From assembly GCA_013822085.1 (NCBI GenBank), contig PNJV01000005.1, positions 1 through 64,000 on the forward strand: a stretch of DNA of 64,000 bases. The letters run 5' to 3'. Source of the stretch: Isosphaera sp. Lineage in GTDB: Bacteria; Planctomycetota; Phycisphaerae; Phycisphaerales; UBA1924. A model generated the notes under the pieces. That model was not told where the DNA came from, did not search any database, and was given only the letters and a program-made list of their open reading frames with translations. This document shows, piece by piece, positions 10,232-19,210 of the stretch; positions within the stretch are counted from its first letter, which is position 1; each line of letters opens with the position of its first letter. The position numbers and the translations under genes were made by a program.

Positions 10232-11950
10232 ATGATCGAGCGCGCATCTGCGTGGACCCTGCCTCGCGCCTGGACCGGTCTGCTGCTGGCGGCGCCGTTG
10301 GCGCTGCTGCTGGCTGTGTCGGCGGTCAGGGCAGCCGCCCCCGTACCCCCCACTGCCCCCGCCGCCCCCGTTGCCCCCGCCGCCCCCGTTGCCCCCGTTG
10401 CCCCCGTTGCTCCGCCTGCCCAAGCCACAGCCGAGCCAGGCCGCCAGGCGCTGGCAACGCCGGTCTTCTCGCTCACCCTCGACCCGTCCGTGCAGCCGGG
10501 GCCCTACTCGGGCCGGCTGTACGTCGTGCTGGTCGCCACCAACGGCCGCGACGCGCAGCGCGAGCCCCGCCTGAGCATGGGCAACTGGTTCAACGGGCCG
10601 CAGGTGCTCGCCCGCGACGTCGAGGGCCTGGCCCCGGGCACGCCGGCGACGCTGGACGCGGGCTCGCTCAGCTTCCCCGCGGCCCTGAGCGCCGTGCCCC
10701 CGGGGCGGTACCACGTGCAGGCCGTGGCCCGCCGAAGCCCGGACTCGCCCAAGCCCGGCCAGGGCCCGGGCGACGCGCACTCGGCCGTGGCCACCGTCAC
10801 GCTCCCGCTGAGCGAGCCCCTGGCCCTGAGCCTGGACAAGGTCGTCGCGCCGCCGCAGTTCCCCGAGACCCAGAGCATCCGCCTGGTGGAGGTCCAGAGC
10901 CGGCTGCTGACGGAGTTCCACGGCCGGCCCATCACGATCCGCGCGGGGGTCTCGCTGCCCGAGGGACACACCGGCGACGGCTCGGCGCGGTACCCCGCGG
11001 TGTACTTCCTCACCGGCTTCGGGGGCGATCACCGCGGCGTGGCCAACACGGCTCGCTCGTTCCGCTCGGCCGCTGCTGCGCCGGGCCCCGACGGCAGCCC
11101 CGCCGTCGGCGCACCCCCGATGATCTTCGTGGTGCCCGACCCGCTGTGCTTCCAGGGGCACAGCGTCTTTGCCGACTCGGCCAACAACGGCCCCTGGGCC
11201 CGCGCGCTGGTCGAGGAGCTGATCCCCGAGGTCGAGCGCCGCTTCGCCGGCCCGATCACCGGGCCCGACGCGGGCCGGCACCGCTACCTGACGGGCGTCT
11301 CGTCGGGGGGCTGGGCCTCGCTGTGGCTCCAGCTGACGCACCCGGACTTCTTCGGCGGGGTGTGGTCGCACGTGCCCGACCCGGTGGACTTCCGCGACTT
11401 CCAGCGCATCGACCTGTACGCCGACGGCGCCAACATGTACCGCGACGCCCAAGGCGAACGCCGGCCGCTGGCCCGCCGCCAGGGCCAGGTGTCGATCTAC
11501 TACCAGGACTTTGTCTCGCAGGAGACCGTGCTGGGGCCGGGGGGGCAGATCGGTTCGTTCGAGGCGGTCTTCAGCCCGCGCGGCGCCGACGGCCGCCCCG
11601 TGCCGCTCTTCGACCGCGCCACGGGGCGCGTCGACCCCGAGGTGGCCAAGGCCTGGGAGCGGTACGACATCAACCTGCTGGTGCAGCGCCAGTGGGCGAC
11701 GCTCGGGCCCAAGGTTGCCGGCAAGATCCGGGTGTACGCCGGCGAGGTGGACTCGTTCTATCTCGAAGGCGCCGCGGCCAAGCTCAAGGAGACGATGGCC
11801 CGGCTGGGCTCCGACGCGGTGATCGAGGTGGTCCCGGGCATGGGGCACGCCATCGCGCCGGCGGGCGTGCTGGACATGCTGCGGACGATCGCGGCCAACC
11901 CGCCAGTCGCGGGGCCGGCGCCTCCCATCGGCGGGGGGGCGGGGCGCTGA
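10232..11950 (+). CDS. secreted putative esterase (enterochelin-esterase-like)
   Basis: 572-residue exported hydrolase. The signal peptide spans about residues 1-36 (GLLLAAPLALLLAVSAVRAAA) and is followed by a VAP/AAP tandem repeat encoded by 9-bp DNA repeats. Residues about 70-210 resemble a carbohydrate-binding or immunoglobulin-like entry domain. The catalytic domain has YPAVYFLTGFGG, the nucleophile elbow GVSSGGW (Ser near residue 357) and GMGHAIAP for the His. These match the putative esterase family (enterochelin esterase, esterase D). It would act in the periplasm or outside on an ester-linked substrate. It is similar in plan to the hydrolase at 99-1790, although the elbows differ. Confidence 0.75.
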   Translation: MIERASAWTLPRAWTGLLLAAPLALLLAVSAVRAAAPVPPTAPAAPVAPAAPVAPVAPVAPPAQATAEPGRQALATPVFSLTLDPSVQPGPYSGRLYVVLVATNGRDAQREPRLSMGNWFNGPQVLARDVEGLAPGTPATLDAGSLSFPAALSAVPPGRYHVQAVARRSPDSPKPGQGPGDAHSAVATVTLPLSEPLALSLDKVVAPPQFPETQSIRLVEVQSRLLTEFHGRPITIRAGVSLPEGHTGDGSARYPAVYFLTGFGGDHRGVANTARSFRSAAAAPGPDGSPAVGAPPMIFVVPDPLCFQGHSVFADSANNGPWARALVEELIPEVERRFAGPITGPDAGRHRYLTGVSSGGWASLWLQLTHPDFFGGVWSHVPDPVDFRDFQRIDLYADGANMYRDAQGERRPLARRQGQVSIYYQDFVSQETVLGPGGQIGSFEAVFSPRGADGRPVPLFDRATGRVDPEVAKAWERYDINLLVQRQWATLGPKVAGKIRVYAGEVDSFYLEGAAAKLKETMARLGSDAVIEVVPGMGHAIAPAGVLDMLRTIAANPPVAGPAPPIGGGAGR

Positions 11951-12023
11951 GGGGGCCACTGTCGGTTGGCAGTGCGGGCACCGGATAGCCCGAGAGGTAG
12001 TGGTCCGGGGCGTGCAAAGCCGA

Positions 12024-12029
12024 TAATCT
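12024..12029 (+). promoter_or_regulatory. -10-like TAATCT for mreB
   Basis: GATAATCT 38 nt before the mreB GTG. It would give a leader of about 30 nt with the AAAGGAG site. Confidence 0.45.
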
Positions 12030-12067
12030 GGGGTGGTCGCGGGCTGCGCGGCGAAAGGAGTCGTCAC

Positions 12068-13126
12068 GTGCCTGGCTGGATGGACCGTCTGCGGGGCTAC
12101 TTCTCGGTCGATATGGGCATCGACCTGGGCACGTGCAACACGCTGGTCGCGGTGCGCGGCCAGGGCATCGTGCTCAACGAGCCGAGCGTGGTCGCCGTCA
12201 AGAAGGACACCAAGCGCGTGCTCTACAACGGGCAGGCGGTCGGGTGGGCGGCCAAGGAGATGCTCGGCAAGACGCCCGGGACGATCACGGCGATCCGCCC
12301 GCTCAAAGAGGGCGTGATCAGCGACTTCGAGATCACCGAGGCGATGCTGGCGTACTTCATCAACAAGGTCAACGGGCGGATGTCGCGGCTCTTTCGGCCG
12401 CGGGTGGTCATCAGCGTGCCGTCGGGGATCACGGAGGTAGAGAAGCGCGCGGTCTTCGATTCGGCCATGCGCGCCGGGGCGGGGAGGACCTACCTGTGCG
12501 AGGAGCCCCTGGCCGCGGCGATCGGCGCGGGCCTGCCGGTGAGCGAGCCGACGGCGTCGATGATCGTGGACATCGGCGGCGGCACGACGGAGGTGGCGAT
12601 CCTCTCCCTGGCGGACATCGCCGTGTGCGAGAGCCTGCGCGTGGCCGGCGACGACCTGGACGAGGGCATCATCAACCACATGAAGAAGACGTACAACCTG
12701 ATGATCGGCGAGCAGACGGCCGAGCGGATCAAGATCGACCTGGGCTCGGCGGCCCCGTACGGCAACGAGGGGACCATGGAGGTGCGCGGGCGCGACCTGA
12801 TCAGCGGGCTGCCGCGCAAGACGGTGGTGACGGCCGAGGAGATCCGCGAGGCCCTCCAGGAGCCGGTGTCGGCCATCTGCGACGCGGTGTCGCGCACGCT
12901 CGAGCGGGCCGAGCCTGAGCTGGCCGCGGACCTGGTCGAGAACGGCATCACGCTGGCCGGGGGCGGGGCGCTGCTGCGCGGCATCGGCACGGTGATCCAG
13001 AACGCGACCGGCCTGAGCGTGAAGGTCGCCGACGACCCGCTGACGTGCGTGGCGCGGGGGACGGCGATCTTCCTGGACAACTTCGAGCTGCTGAAGATGA
13101 CGCTGGAGAATGACTCGGACGAGTAA
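12068..13126 (+). CDS. mreB: rod-shape-determining actin homologue MreB
   Basis: Membrane-associated bacterial actin that guides lateral wall synthesis. 352 residues. The phosphate-1 loop is GIDLGTCNTLVAV, phosphate-2 is IVDIGGGTTEVAI, and the adenosine motif is ITLAGGGALLRGI. The GTG start at 12068 is fixed by AAAGGAG with 7-nt spacing; the N-terminus PGWMDRLRGYFSVDMG carries an amphipathic-looking membrane anchor. mreC and mreD follow on the same strand, the standard order. Its presence implies a rod-type elongation machine, notable because many Planctomycetota lack or have lost it. Confidence 0.95.
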   Translation: MPGWMDRLRGYFSVDMGIDLGTCNTLVAVRGQGIVLNEPSVVAVKKDTKRVLYNGQAVGWAAKEMLGKTPGTITAIRPLKEGVISDFEITEAMLAYFINKVNGRMSRLFRPRVVISVPSGITEVEKRAVFDSAMRAGAGRTYLCEEPLAAAIGAGLPVSEPTASMIVDIGGGTTEVAILSLADIAVCESLRVAGDDLDEGIINHMKKTYNLMIGEQTAERIKIDLGSAAPYGNEGTMEVRGRDLISGLPRKTVVTAEEIREALQEPVSAICDAVSRTLERAEPELAADLVENGITLAGGGALLRGIGTVIQNATGLSVKVADDPLTCVARGTAIFLDNFELLKMTLENDSDE

Positions 13127-13252
13127 CGCCAACCCGCGCGGGGGCGGCGCCGCACGGCGCAGCGGTCGCGCGCCCGCGTGGCGGTGGCACGCGCTGGACG
13201 ACCGGCGCTGGGGGGGCGGCGGGGGGGCGTTGGCAGTGCGGGGGGGCCGCCC

Positions 13253-14212
13253 GTGAGCTCGCGCAGGGCCCTGACAGCGCTGTGCCTGCTGGTGGTTCTC
13301 TCGCTGGCGGCCCCGCGGCTGGCGGTGTGGGTCGATCCGATGGCCCGGCTGGCCGAGACGCTGGTCGCGCCCAGCCAGTCGGTGATCCGCGCGGTCTTCC
13401 TGCCGCGGGCCGAGCGTCTGATCGACACCGATCCGAACCCCGCGGTGGCGGGCCTGGAGGCCCAGACCCAGCAGCTGCGCACGCTCCTGCGCCGCAGCGA
13501 GCAGCGCGTGCGCGAGCTGGAGCGTCTCATCGAGCAGCTCCAGCAGGGGCGCCTGCTCAACCAGTTCACCGGCGTCAACCAGCTCGACGCGGCGGTGATC
13601 GGCCTGCACGCCAACCTGAGCACCAGCCTGCTCAAGGTGCTCGCCGGCACCCGCGCCGGGGTCGGGCCCGGCTCGGTGGCGGTGTTCGACGGCGTGAACG
13701 TGGTGGGGCGCGTGGTGGACAGCGACGAGCGGCTCTGCCGGGTGCTGCCCATCACCGATCGCCAGGCCGGCCGGCTGCGCGGCATGGTGCTCACGGCTGA
13801 GCGGCTGACCCCCGAGAGCGACCCGCTGGGCCGACGCGTGCGGGTGGGGCCGGCCGAAGGGCAGCGGCTCTCGGTGATCCTCGAGCCCAACGGCCGGGGC
13901 GTCCTGACCGGCAGCGTCGAGTACCCGCCGATCCAGGCCGGCGAGACGCTCGAGGACCGGGCTCGCCGCGAGCAGGCCGTCGAGCCGGGGATGCTCGTGA
14001 GGCTCAGCGACCCGAGCTGGCCGCGCAGCGCCCAGATGCTGGTGCTGGGCGTGATCGAGCGGGCCGAGCGGCTGGACAACGACCGCCGCCGAGTGACCGT
14101 GCGGCCGCTGGCCGACCTGGAGCGGCTCAGCGAGGTCTCGCTGCGGGTGCCGGTCGATGCGCTCGCCGACGCGCCCGAGCAGGGCGTGCCGGGGGCCGGA
14201 GCGCCCCGATGA
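13253..14212 (+). CDS. mreC: rod-shape-determining protein MreC
   Basis: 319-residue bitopic membrane protein of the elongasome. A single N-terminal membrane segment (LTALCLLVVLSLAAPRLAVW), then a coiled coil (about residues 65-100, QTQQLRTLLRRSEQRVRELE) and the two beta-barrel MreC domain (VGPGSVAVFDGVNVVGRVV). The GTG at 13253 is preferred because it lies just before the membrane segment and behind a G-rich site; a GTG at 13178 in the same frame would add 25 residues of no clear meaning. The gap to mreB is 126 nt and the stop overlaps the mreD ATG (ATGA). Confidence 0.85.
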   Translation: MSSRRALTALCLLVVLSLAAPRLAVWVDPMARLAETLVAPSQSVIRAVFLPRAERLIDTDPNPAVAGLEAQTQQLRTLLRRSEQRVRELERLIEQLQQGRLLNQFTGVNQLDAAVIGLHANLSTSLLKVLAGTRAGVGPGSVAVFDGVNVVGRVVDSDERLCRVLPITDRQAGRLRGMVLTAERLTPESDPLGRRVRVGPAEGQRLSVILEPNGRGVLTGSVEYPPIQAGETLEDRARREQAVEPGMLVRLSDPSWPRSAQMLVLGVIERAERLDNDRRRVTVRPLADLERLSEVSLRVPVDALADAPEQGVPGAGAPR

Positions 14213-14790
14213 GCAACGTCGCCATCGCCGTCGTCGCGTACCTGCTCCTGGCGGTGGAGATCGCGGTGCGTCAGGCCCTCAACCCCGGCGGCACGGCCAC
14301 GCCGGTGGCGCCGTACTTTGTGCTGCCGCTGGTGGTGCACGTGGCCCTGCACGCGTCGGTGCCCCAGGCGCTGTGGACGGGCGCGCTGTGCGGGCTGATG
14401 CTCGACCTCCTCTCTCGGCACACGCCGGCGGGGGGCGTCGGGCCCAGCGTGGTGGTGGTCGGGCCCGGCGCGCTTGGGTACCTGGCGTGCGCGTACCTGG
14501 TGCTGGTGCTGCGCGGCGTGCTGCTGACGTGGAACCCGCTGGTGCTTGTGACGATGTCCATCGTCGGCTCGGCCCTGGCCGGCGTGGTGGGCGTGGCGCT
14601 GCTGCTGGTGCGCGCAGCGATCGACCCGGCGGTGGGCGTGGCGGCCCGCGCCGAGCTGAGCGGCGCGCTCCTCTCGTCGCTCTACACCGGCCTGACGGCG
14701 CTGGGGCTCTGGCCGGCGCTGCGCGTGATCGCGCCGCGCATCGGCCTGGGCGGCCCGGCGGCGCGGCGCTTCGGCAGGCCGATGCGATGA
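14209..14790 (+). CDS. mreD: rod-shape-determining membrane protein MreD
   Basis: 193-residue integral membrane protein with about five hydrophobic segments (VAIAVVAYLLLAVEIAV, PYFVLPLVVHVALHA, LGYLACAYLVLVL, LVTMSIVGSALAGVVG). Identification rests on position directly after mreC with a 4-nt ATGA overlap, on length, and on the CGLMLDLLS segment, which fits the MreD pattern of a small-residue/Asp motif in a membrane helix. It would partner MreC and the RodA/PBP2 complex. Confidence 0.8.
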   Translation: MSNVAIAVVAYLLLAVEIAVRQALNPGGTATPVAPYFVLPLVVHVALHASVPQALWTGALCGLMLDLLSRHTPAGGVGPSVVVVGPGALGYLACAYLVLVLRGVLLTWNPLVLVTMSIVGSALAGVVGVALLLVRAAIDPAVGVAARAELSGALLSSLYTGLTALGLWPALRVIAPRIGLGGPAARRFGRPMR

Positions 14791-14844
14791 GTCCCGCCCG
14801 CGGCGCCTGGCCCGCGCAGCGCGGGCCCCGGGGCTGCGCGCCTG

Positions 14845-14850
14845 TACACT
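14845..14850 (+). promoter_or_regulatory. -10-like TACACT of a leaderless start
   Basis: TACACT, 7-nt spacer (all C/G/T), ATG at 14858. Confidence 0.5.
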
Positions 14851-14857
14851 GCCCCCT

Positions 14858-16081
14858 ATGAGCACCGGGCTGGTCATCACCGATCACGTGACCCCCGAGC
14901 TGGCCCCGCTGGCGGACCTGCGCGCCCTGGCCGCGGTACGCGTCGGGGCCAGGACGGGCCTCGAACGCTGGTGCCAAGCCCTGGGCGCGCCCGCGGTGGG
15001 GCTGGCCTGCGACCCGGCGCGGGCGGCCATGCTCGCCGAGCAGCACCCGGGCCTGGCCGTCAACGCGACGCCCGCCGCCGACGGCGGCCTCTACGCCGTG
15101 GGGGGCGACTGGCCCATCCCGCCCGCGGAGGCCGGCCAGCTCGGGCTGGGCCAGGCGATCGTCGACCCGACCGACGGCGGGCTGATCGTGGCGCTGGTTC
15201 GATCGAGCGACCTGCCCGCGGCCCTGGCGGGGCGATGGTCGCAGATCGGCGTGCGCGCCTCCGAGCTGCCCGCCGAGCCCCAAGGCCGAGCCCCGCTAAG
15301 ACGCCCCTGGCACGCCCGCGCATTGCGCGACGCCGCCCTGGCCGAGGACCTGGAGCGCCTCAGCGGCGACACACCCGTGTATGTGCCAGGGCCGGGCGTG
15401 ATCTCGCTGGGGACGCGCGGCCTGTTCGCCGGCCCGGGGGCGCGCGTCGCGCCCGGCGTGGTGCTGGACCACGAGTCGGGCCCGATCGTCATCGGCCCCG
15501 GCGCGGTGCTCCGGCCGGCGTGCACGGTGATCGGGCCCGCATACATCGGGGCCGGCTCGACGGTGCTCGACCGCGCCGTCATCCGCCCCGGCACGGCCAT
15601 CGGCCCCATGTGCAAGATCAACGGCGAGGTCGGCGGCGTGACCTTCCAGGGACACGCCAACAAGGCTCACGACGGCTACCTCGGCGACACCTGGGTCGGC
15701 GCGTGGGTCAACCTGGGCGCGGGCACCACCGGGAGCAACCTCCTCAACACCTACGGCGAGGTGACGGCGGTGGCTGTGCCCGGCGGCTCGGCCGAGCGGA
15801 CGGGGCAGCGCTTCTTCGGCGCCGTCATCGGCGATCACGTCAAGACCGCCATCGGCACACGCCTGATGACCGGCTCGGTGCTGCACACCGGCGCGATGAT
15901 CGCCACCACGGCCGCTGTGAGCGGCTGCGTGCCCAGGTTCGCCTGGCGGACCGACGGCGGCTCGCAGCGCTACCGCCTGGCGCGCTTCGTGGAGGTGATG
16001 CGTGCCGTCATGTCTCGGCGGGGCGTCGAGCCATCGGCGGCGTACCTCGCCCGCGTTGGGGCCCTCCACGCAACCCCCTGA
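14858..16081 (+). CDS. GlmU-like sugar nucleotidyltransferase with left-handed beta-helix
   Basis: 407 residues. The N-terminal region (TPELAPLADLRALAAVRVGA) matches the diverged nucleotidyltransferase domain of the GlmU-related family common in Bacteroidetes and planctomycetes, in which the DLR segment replaces the usual signature. Residues about 185-350 form hexapeptide repeats of a left-handed beta-helix (VIGPAYIGAGSTV, GPMCKINGEV, GNTWVGAW-type turns, LGAGTTGSN), as in acetyltransferases. By analogy it may make UDP-GlcNAc or another activated sugar for wall or surface glycan, but the reaction is not proven. The catalytic Lys/Asp pattern of true GlmU is not evident in the N-terminal half. 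Confidence 0.75.
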   Translation: MSTGLVITDHVTPELAPLADLRALAAVRVGARTGLERWCQALGAPAVGLACDPARAAMLAEQHPGLAVNATPAADGGLYAVGGDWPIPPAEAGQLGLGQAIVDPTDGGLIVALVRSSDLPAALAGRWSQIGVRASELPAEPQGRAPLRRPWHARALRDAALAEDLERLSGDTPVYVPGPGVISLGTRGLFAGPGARVAPGVVLDHESGPIVIGPGAVLRPACTVIGPAYIGAGSTVLDRAVIRPGTAIGPMCKINGEVGGVTFQGHANKAHDGYLGDTWVGAWVNLGAGTTGSNLLNTYGEVTAVAVPGGSAERTGQRFFGAVIGDHVKTAIGTRLMTGSVLHTGAMIATTAAVSGCVPRFAWRTDGGSQRYRLARFVEVMRAVMSRRGVEPSAAYLARVGALHATP

Positions 16082-16166
16082 CGCCACGACCGCACCCCGC
16101 CCCCCCGCCCCCGCCCCCCCGCGCCCCCCTCTCCCCGCACGCTTGCACGCCCGCTGAGCCCCCACC

Positions 16167-19100
16167 GTGCCCACCCTGTGCATCATCGACGGCTACGCGC
16201 AGTTCTTCCGCGCCTACCACGCCATCCGCACGCCGATGACCTCGCCGGTCACCAAGGAACCGACCAACCTCACCTTCGGGTTCGTGGGCCTGATCCTCAA
16301 GCTCCTGCGCAGCGAAGGCGGGCGCGACCTGCCGTGCGACATGCTCGCCTGCGCGGTCGACGTCAGCAGCGATCGCGGGACCTTCCGCTCTGCGCTCTAC
16401 CCGCAGTACAAGGCCACGCGGCCACCGCCGCCCGAGGACCTGCCGACGCAGGTCGATCGCTGCCTGCGGCTGCTGGGGAGCCTCGGCGTGCCCGTGGTCG
16501 GGGCCGAGGGCTTCGAGGCCGACGACGTGATCGCCACGCTGGTGCGCCGGGCCGTGAGCCAGCGCCCCGACCTGCGCGTGCGGATCATCAGCAAGGACAA
16601 GGACCTGCGGCAGCTGCTGGTGCCGGGCCGCGTGGAGATGTACGACGCGCACACCAGCGCCGTGATCGACGCCGAGTCGCTGCGCGCCGAGCACGGGATC
16701 ACGCCGGCGCAGGTCGTCGACTGGCTGGCGCTGATGGGCGACACCGTCGACAACGTGCCCGGCGTGCCCGGCGTGGGCCCCAAGACCGCCGCCGAGCTGA
16801 TCGCCCAGCACGGGTCCATCGCCGCGCTCCTGGAGCACGCCGAGTCCATCAAGGGCAAGCGGGGCGAGGCCATCCGGGCCGCTGCGCAGACGCTGGCGCT
16901 CTCGCAGCGGCTGGTCACGCTGCGCGACGACGCGCCGGTGACGCTCGACCTGGACGCCTGCGCCGTCGACCGGTTGCGTCTGGAGGAGCTGCTGCCGATC
17001 CTGCGCGAGCTTGGCTTCAACCGCTACCAGGACGAGGTCCGCCAGCTCCTCCGTGCGCGCAGCGGATCGCCCCACGGGCCGGCGTCCCAGCCACCGGGCG
17101 GCGCCCAGCCCGGCGACGCCGCAGCGCCGCCGCCGCTGAGCCCGACGCGCCGCCCCGTGCGCGGCGACATGGCCGGCCAGTGCGGGCTCTTTGACGACCT
17201 GCCCGCGGGCGCCACGACCGGGGCCGGCGCCGGCGGCCTGAGCAGCATCGAGGCGGGCGCGCCCACGCGCGGCACCTACCGCTGCGCACGCACACCCGCC
17301 GACCTGGCCGAGCTCATCGACGAGCTGCGCGCCGCCCCGGTCATGGCCCTGGACACGGAGACCACCGGCCTGGACCCCCGCAGGAGCAGGCTCGCCGGCC
17401 TGTGCTTCTCGACGCGCGCCGGCACAGGCTGGTACGTGCCGGTGCGCTCACCCGAGCCGGCGCAGCACATGGACCAGGCCGCTGTGCTGGGCGCCCTGCG
17501 GCCGATCCTGGAGCGCCCCCCCGGGCGCGTCTGCGGGCACAATCTCAAGTTCGACCTGCTGGTCCTCCGCGCAGCCGGCGTGCGCTTCGAGTGCGACCCC
17601 TCACCGGCCGACGCCCCGCCCGGCGGCCGCGTCTTTGACTCCATGGTCGCCTCGTACCTGATCGACGCGTCGCGCTCGGGCCACGGCCTGGACGCGCTGG
17701 CCCTGGCCCTGCTGGGGCACACCAACATCTCCATCAAGGAGCTGCTCGGCCCCGACGCGGCCAAGACCGGCCGCACCTTCGCCGACGTGCCCCTGGACCT
17801 GGCCACGCAGTACGCCGCCGAGGACGCCGACGTGGCCCTGCGCCTCATGGGGTTCATGGAGCCGCAGCTGCGCGCCCTGGGCCTGGTGCGCCTCTTTGAG
17901 ACCCTGGAGATGCCGCTGGTCCAGGCCCTGGCAGACCTGGAGTGGAACGGCGTCCGCGTCGAGCCGACCGAGCTGGACCGCCAGCGCGACCGCCTCGTGG
18001 CCCTGGCCCAGCAGACCCGCGGCAAGATCGACGACGCCGCGATGGAGTCCATCGGCCGCACCTTCAACCCCGACTCGCCCAAGCAGCTGGCCGGCGCCCT
18101 GTTCAACAAGCCCACCGACGCCGACCCCGGCCTGGGCCTGCGGCCCGTCAAGCGCACCAAGACCGGCCCGAGCACCGACGCCGAGGTCCTCGAGTCGCTC
18201 GCCGAGGACCCGGCCGTCTCCACGCCGATCCCGCGGCTGATCGTCGAATACCGCCAGCTCACCAAGCTGGTATCCACCTATTTAGTGGCCCTGCGCGAGG
18301 CGATCAGCCCCGTGACTGGCCGCATCCACGCCTCGTTCCATCAGACCGTCGCCGCCACCGGGCGGCTCTCATCGAGCGACCCGAACCTCCAGAACATCCC
18401 GATCCGCACCGACACCGGGCGCGAGATCCGCCGCGCGTTCGTGGCCGAGCCGGGGCACCTGCTCCTCTCGGCCGACTACTCGCAGATCGAGCTGCGCCTG
18501 CTGGCGCACCTCTCGCGCGACCCGGCCCTGACCGAGGCCTTCCGGTCCGACGAGGACATCCACACCGCCGTGGCCGCGCAGGTGGCCGGCATCGAGCCGA
18601 GCCAGGTCACGCGCCAGCAGCGCTCGGGGGCCAAGATGGTCAACTTCGGCATCGTCTACGGCATCACCGCCTTCGGCCTGGCGCGTCGCCTCGGCATCAC
18701 CACCCAGGCCGCCGACGAGATCATCACCTCGTACAAGCGTCGCTTTGCGGGGATCACCACGTTCCTCCAGGAGTGCGTCGAGCAGGCGCGCCGGCACGGG
18801 GCCGTCCTGACGATCATGGGGCGCCGCCGGCCGATCCCCGACATCGACAGCGCCACCCCGGCCCGCCGGGCGCTGGCCGAGCGCACGGCCATCAACAGCG
18901 TCGTGCAGGGCTCGGCCGCCGACCTGATCAAGCTGGCCATGGTGGACCTGCGCCGCCGGCTGGCCGCCGCCGACCTGGGCGCTCCCCTCGATGCGCCCGA
19001 CGCGGCCCTGGCCGGCTCGCGCATGCTCCTCCAGATCCACGACGAGCTGGTCTTCGAGTGCCCCCGCGACCGCGCCGAGGCGGCCCGCGCCGTCGTCGTC

Positions 19101-19181
19101 TCCAGGATGGAGTCGGCCATGTCGCTGAGCGTCCCGCTCCGGGCCGACTCGACCCTGAGCCACAACTGGTACGACGAGTAG
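16167..19181 (+). CDS. polA: DNA polymerase I with 5' nuclease and proofreading domains
   Basis: 1004 residues, GTG start (PTLCIIDGYAQFFRAYHA). Order: 5' flap nuclease (residues 1-300; EGFEADDVIATL, ISKDKDLRQLL, GDTVDNVPGVPGVGPKTA); a Pro/Ala-rich linker (about 295-370); 3'-5' exonuclease (about 371-580; ALDTETTGLD, CGHNLKFDLL, YAAEDADVAL), with the DxE, NxxxD and YxxxD residues kept, so proofreading should be active; polymerase (about 600-1004) with motif A LLSADYSQIELR, motif B RSGAKMVNFGIVYG and motif C QIHDELVFE. It fills gaps and removes RNA primers. No Shine-Dalgarno is obvious before 16167. Confidence 0.97.
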   Translation: MPTLCIIDGYAQFFRAYHAIRTPMTSPVTKEPTNLTFGFVGLILKLLRSEGGRDLPCDMLACAVDVSSDRGTFRSALYPQYKATRPPPPEDLPTQVDRCLRLLGSLGVPVVGAEGFEADDVIATLVRRAVSQRPDLRVRIISKDKDLRQLLVPGRVEMYDAHTSAVIDAESLRAEHGITPAQVVDWLALMGDTVDNVPGVPGVGPKTAAELIAQHGSIAALLEHAESIKGKRGEAIRAAAQTLALSQRLVTLRDDAPVTLDLDACAVDRLRLEELLPILRELGFNRYQDEVRQLLRARSGSPHGPASQPPGGAQPGDAAAPPPLSPTRRPVRGDMAGQCGLFDDLPAGATTGAGAGGLSSIEAGAPTRGTYRCARTPADLAELIDELRAAPVMALDTETTGLDPRRSRLAGLCFSTRAGTGWYVPVRSPEPAQHMDQAAVLGALRPILERPPGRVCGHNLKFDLLVLRAAGVRFECDPSPADAPPGGRVFDSMVASYLIDASRSGHGLDALALALLGHTNISIKELLGPDAAKTGRTFADVPLDLATQYAAEDADVALRLMGFMEPQLRALGLVRLFETLEMPLVQALADLEWNGVRVEPTELDRQRDRLVALAQQTRGKIDDAAMESIGRTFNPDSPKQLAGALFNKPTDADPGLGLRPVKRTKTGPSTDAEVLESLAEDPAVSTPIPRLIVEYRQLTKLVSTYLVALREAISPVTGRIHASFHQTVAATGRLSSSDPNLQNIPIRTDTGREIRRAFVAEPGHLLLSADYSQIELRLLAHLSRDPALTEAFRSDEDIHTAVAAQVAGIEPSQVTRQQRSGAKMVNFGIVYGITAFGLARRLGITTQAADEIITSYKRRFAGITTFLQECVEQARRHGAVLTIMGRRRPIPDIDSATPARRALAERTAINSVVQGSAADLIKLAMVDLRRRLAAADLGAPLDAPDAALAGSRMLLQIHDELVFECPRDRAEAARAVVVSRMESAMSLSVPLRADSTLSHNWYDE

Positions 19182-19199
19182 GCCTCGCCCGCCCCCCGC

Positions 19200-19205
19200 T
19201 ACCGT
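19200..19205 (+). promoter_or_regulatory. -10-like TACCGT of a leaderless start
   Basis: TACCGT, 5-nt spacer, ATG at 19211. It would allow prmC to be made separately from polA. Confidence 0.4.
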
Positions 19206-19210
19206 CGGGC

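Noticed and set aside
11965-13242. GTTGGCAGTGCGGG present upstream of both mreB and mreC
   Set aside because: A 14-bp match between two places is expected by chance in 64 kb of biased composition. No structure or spacing is shared.
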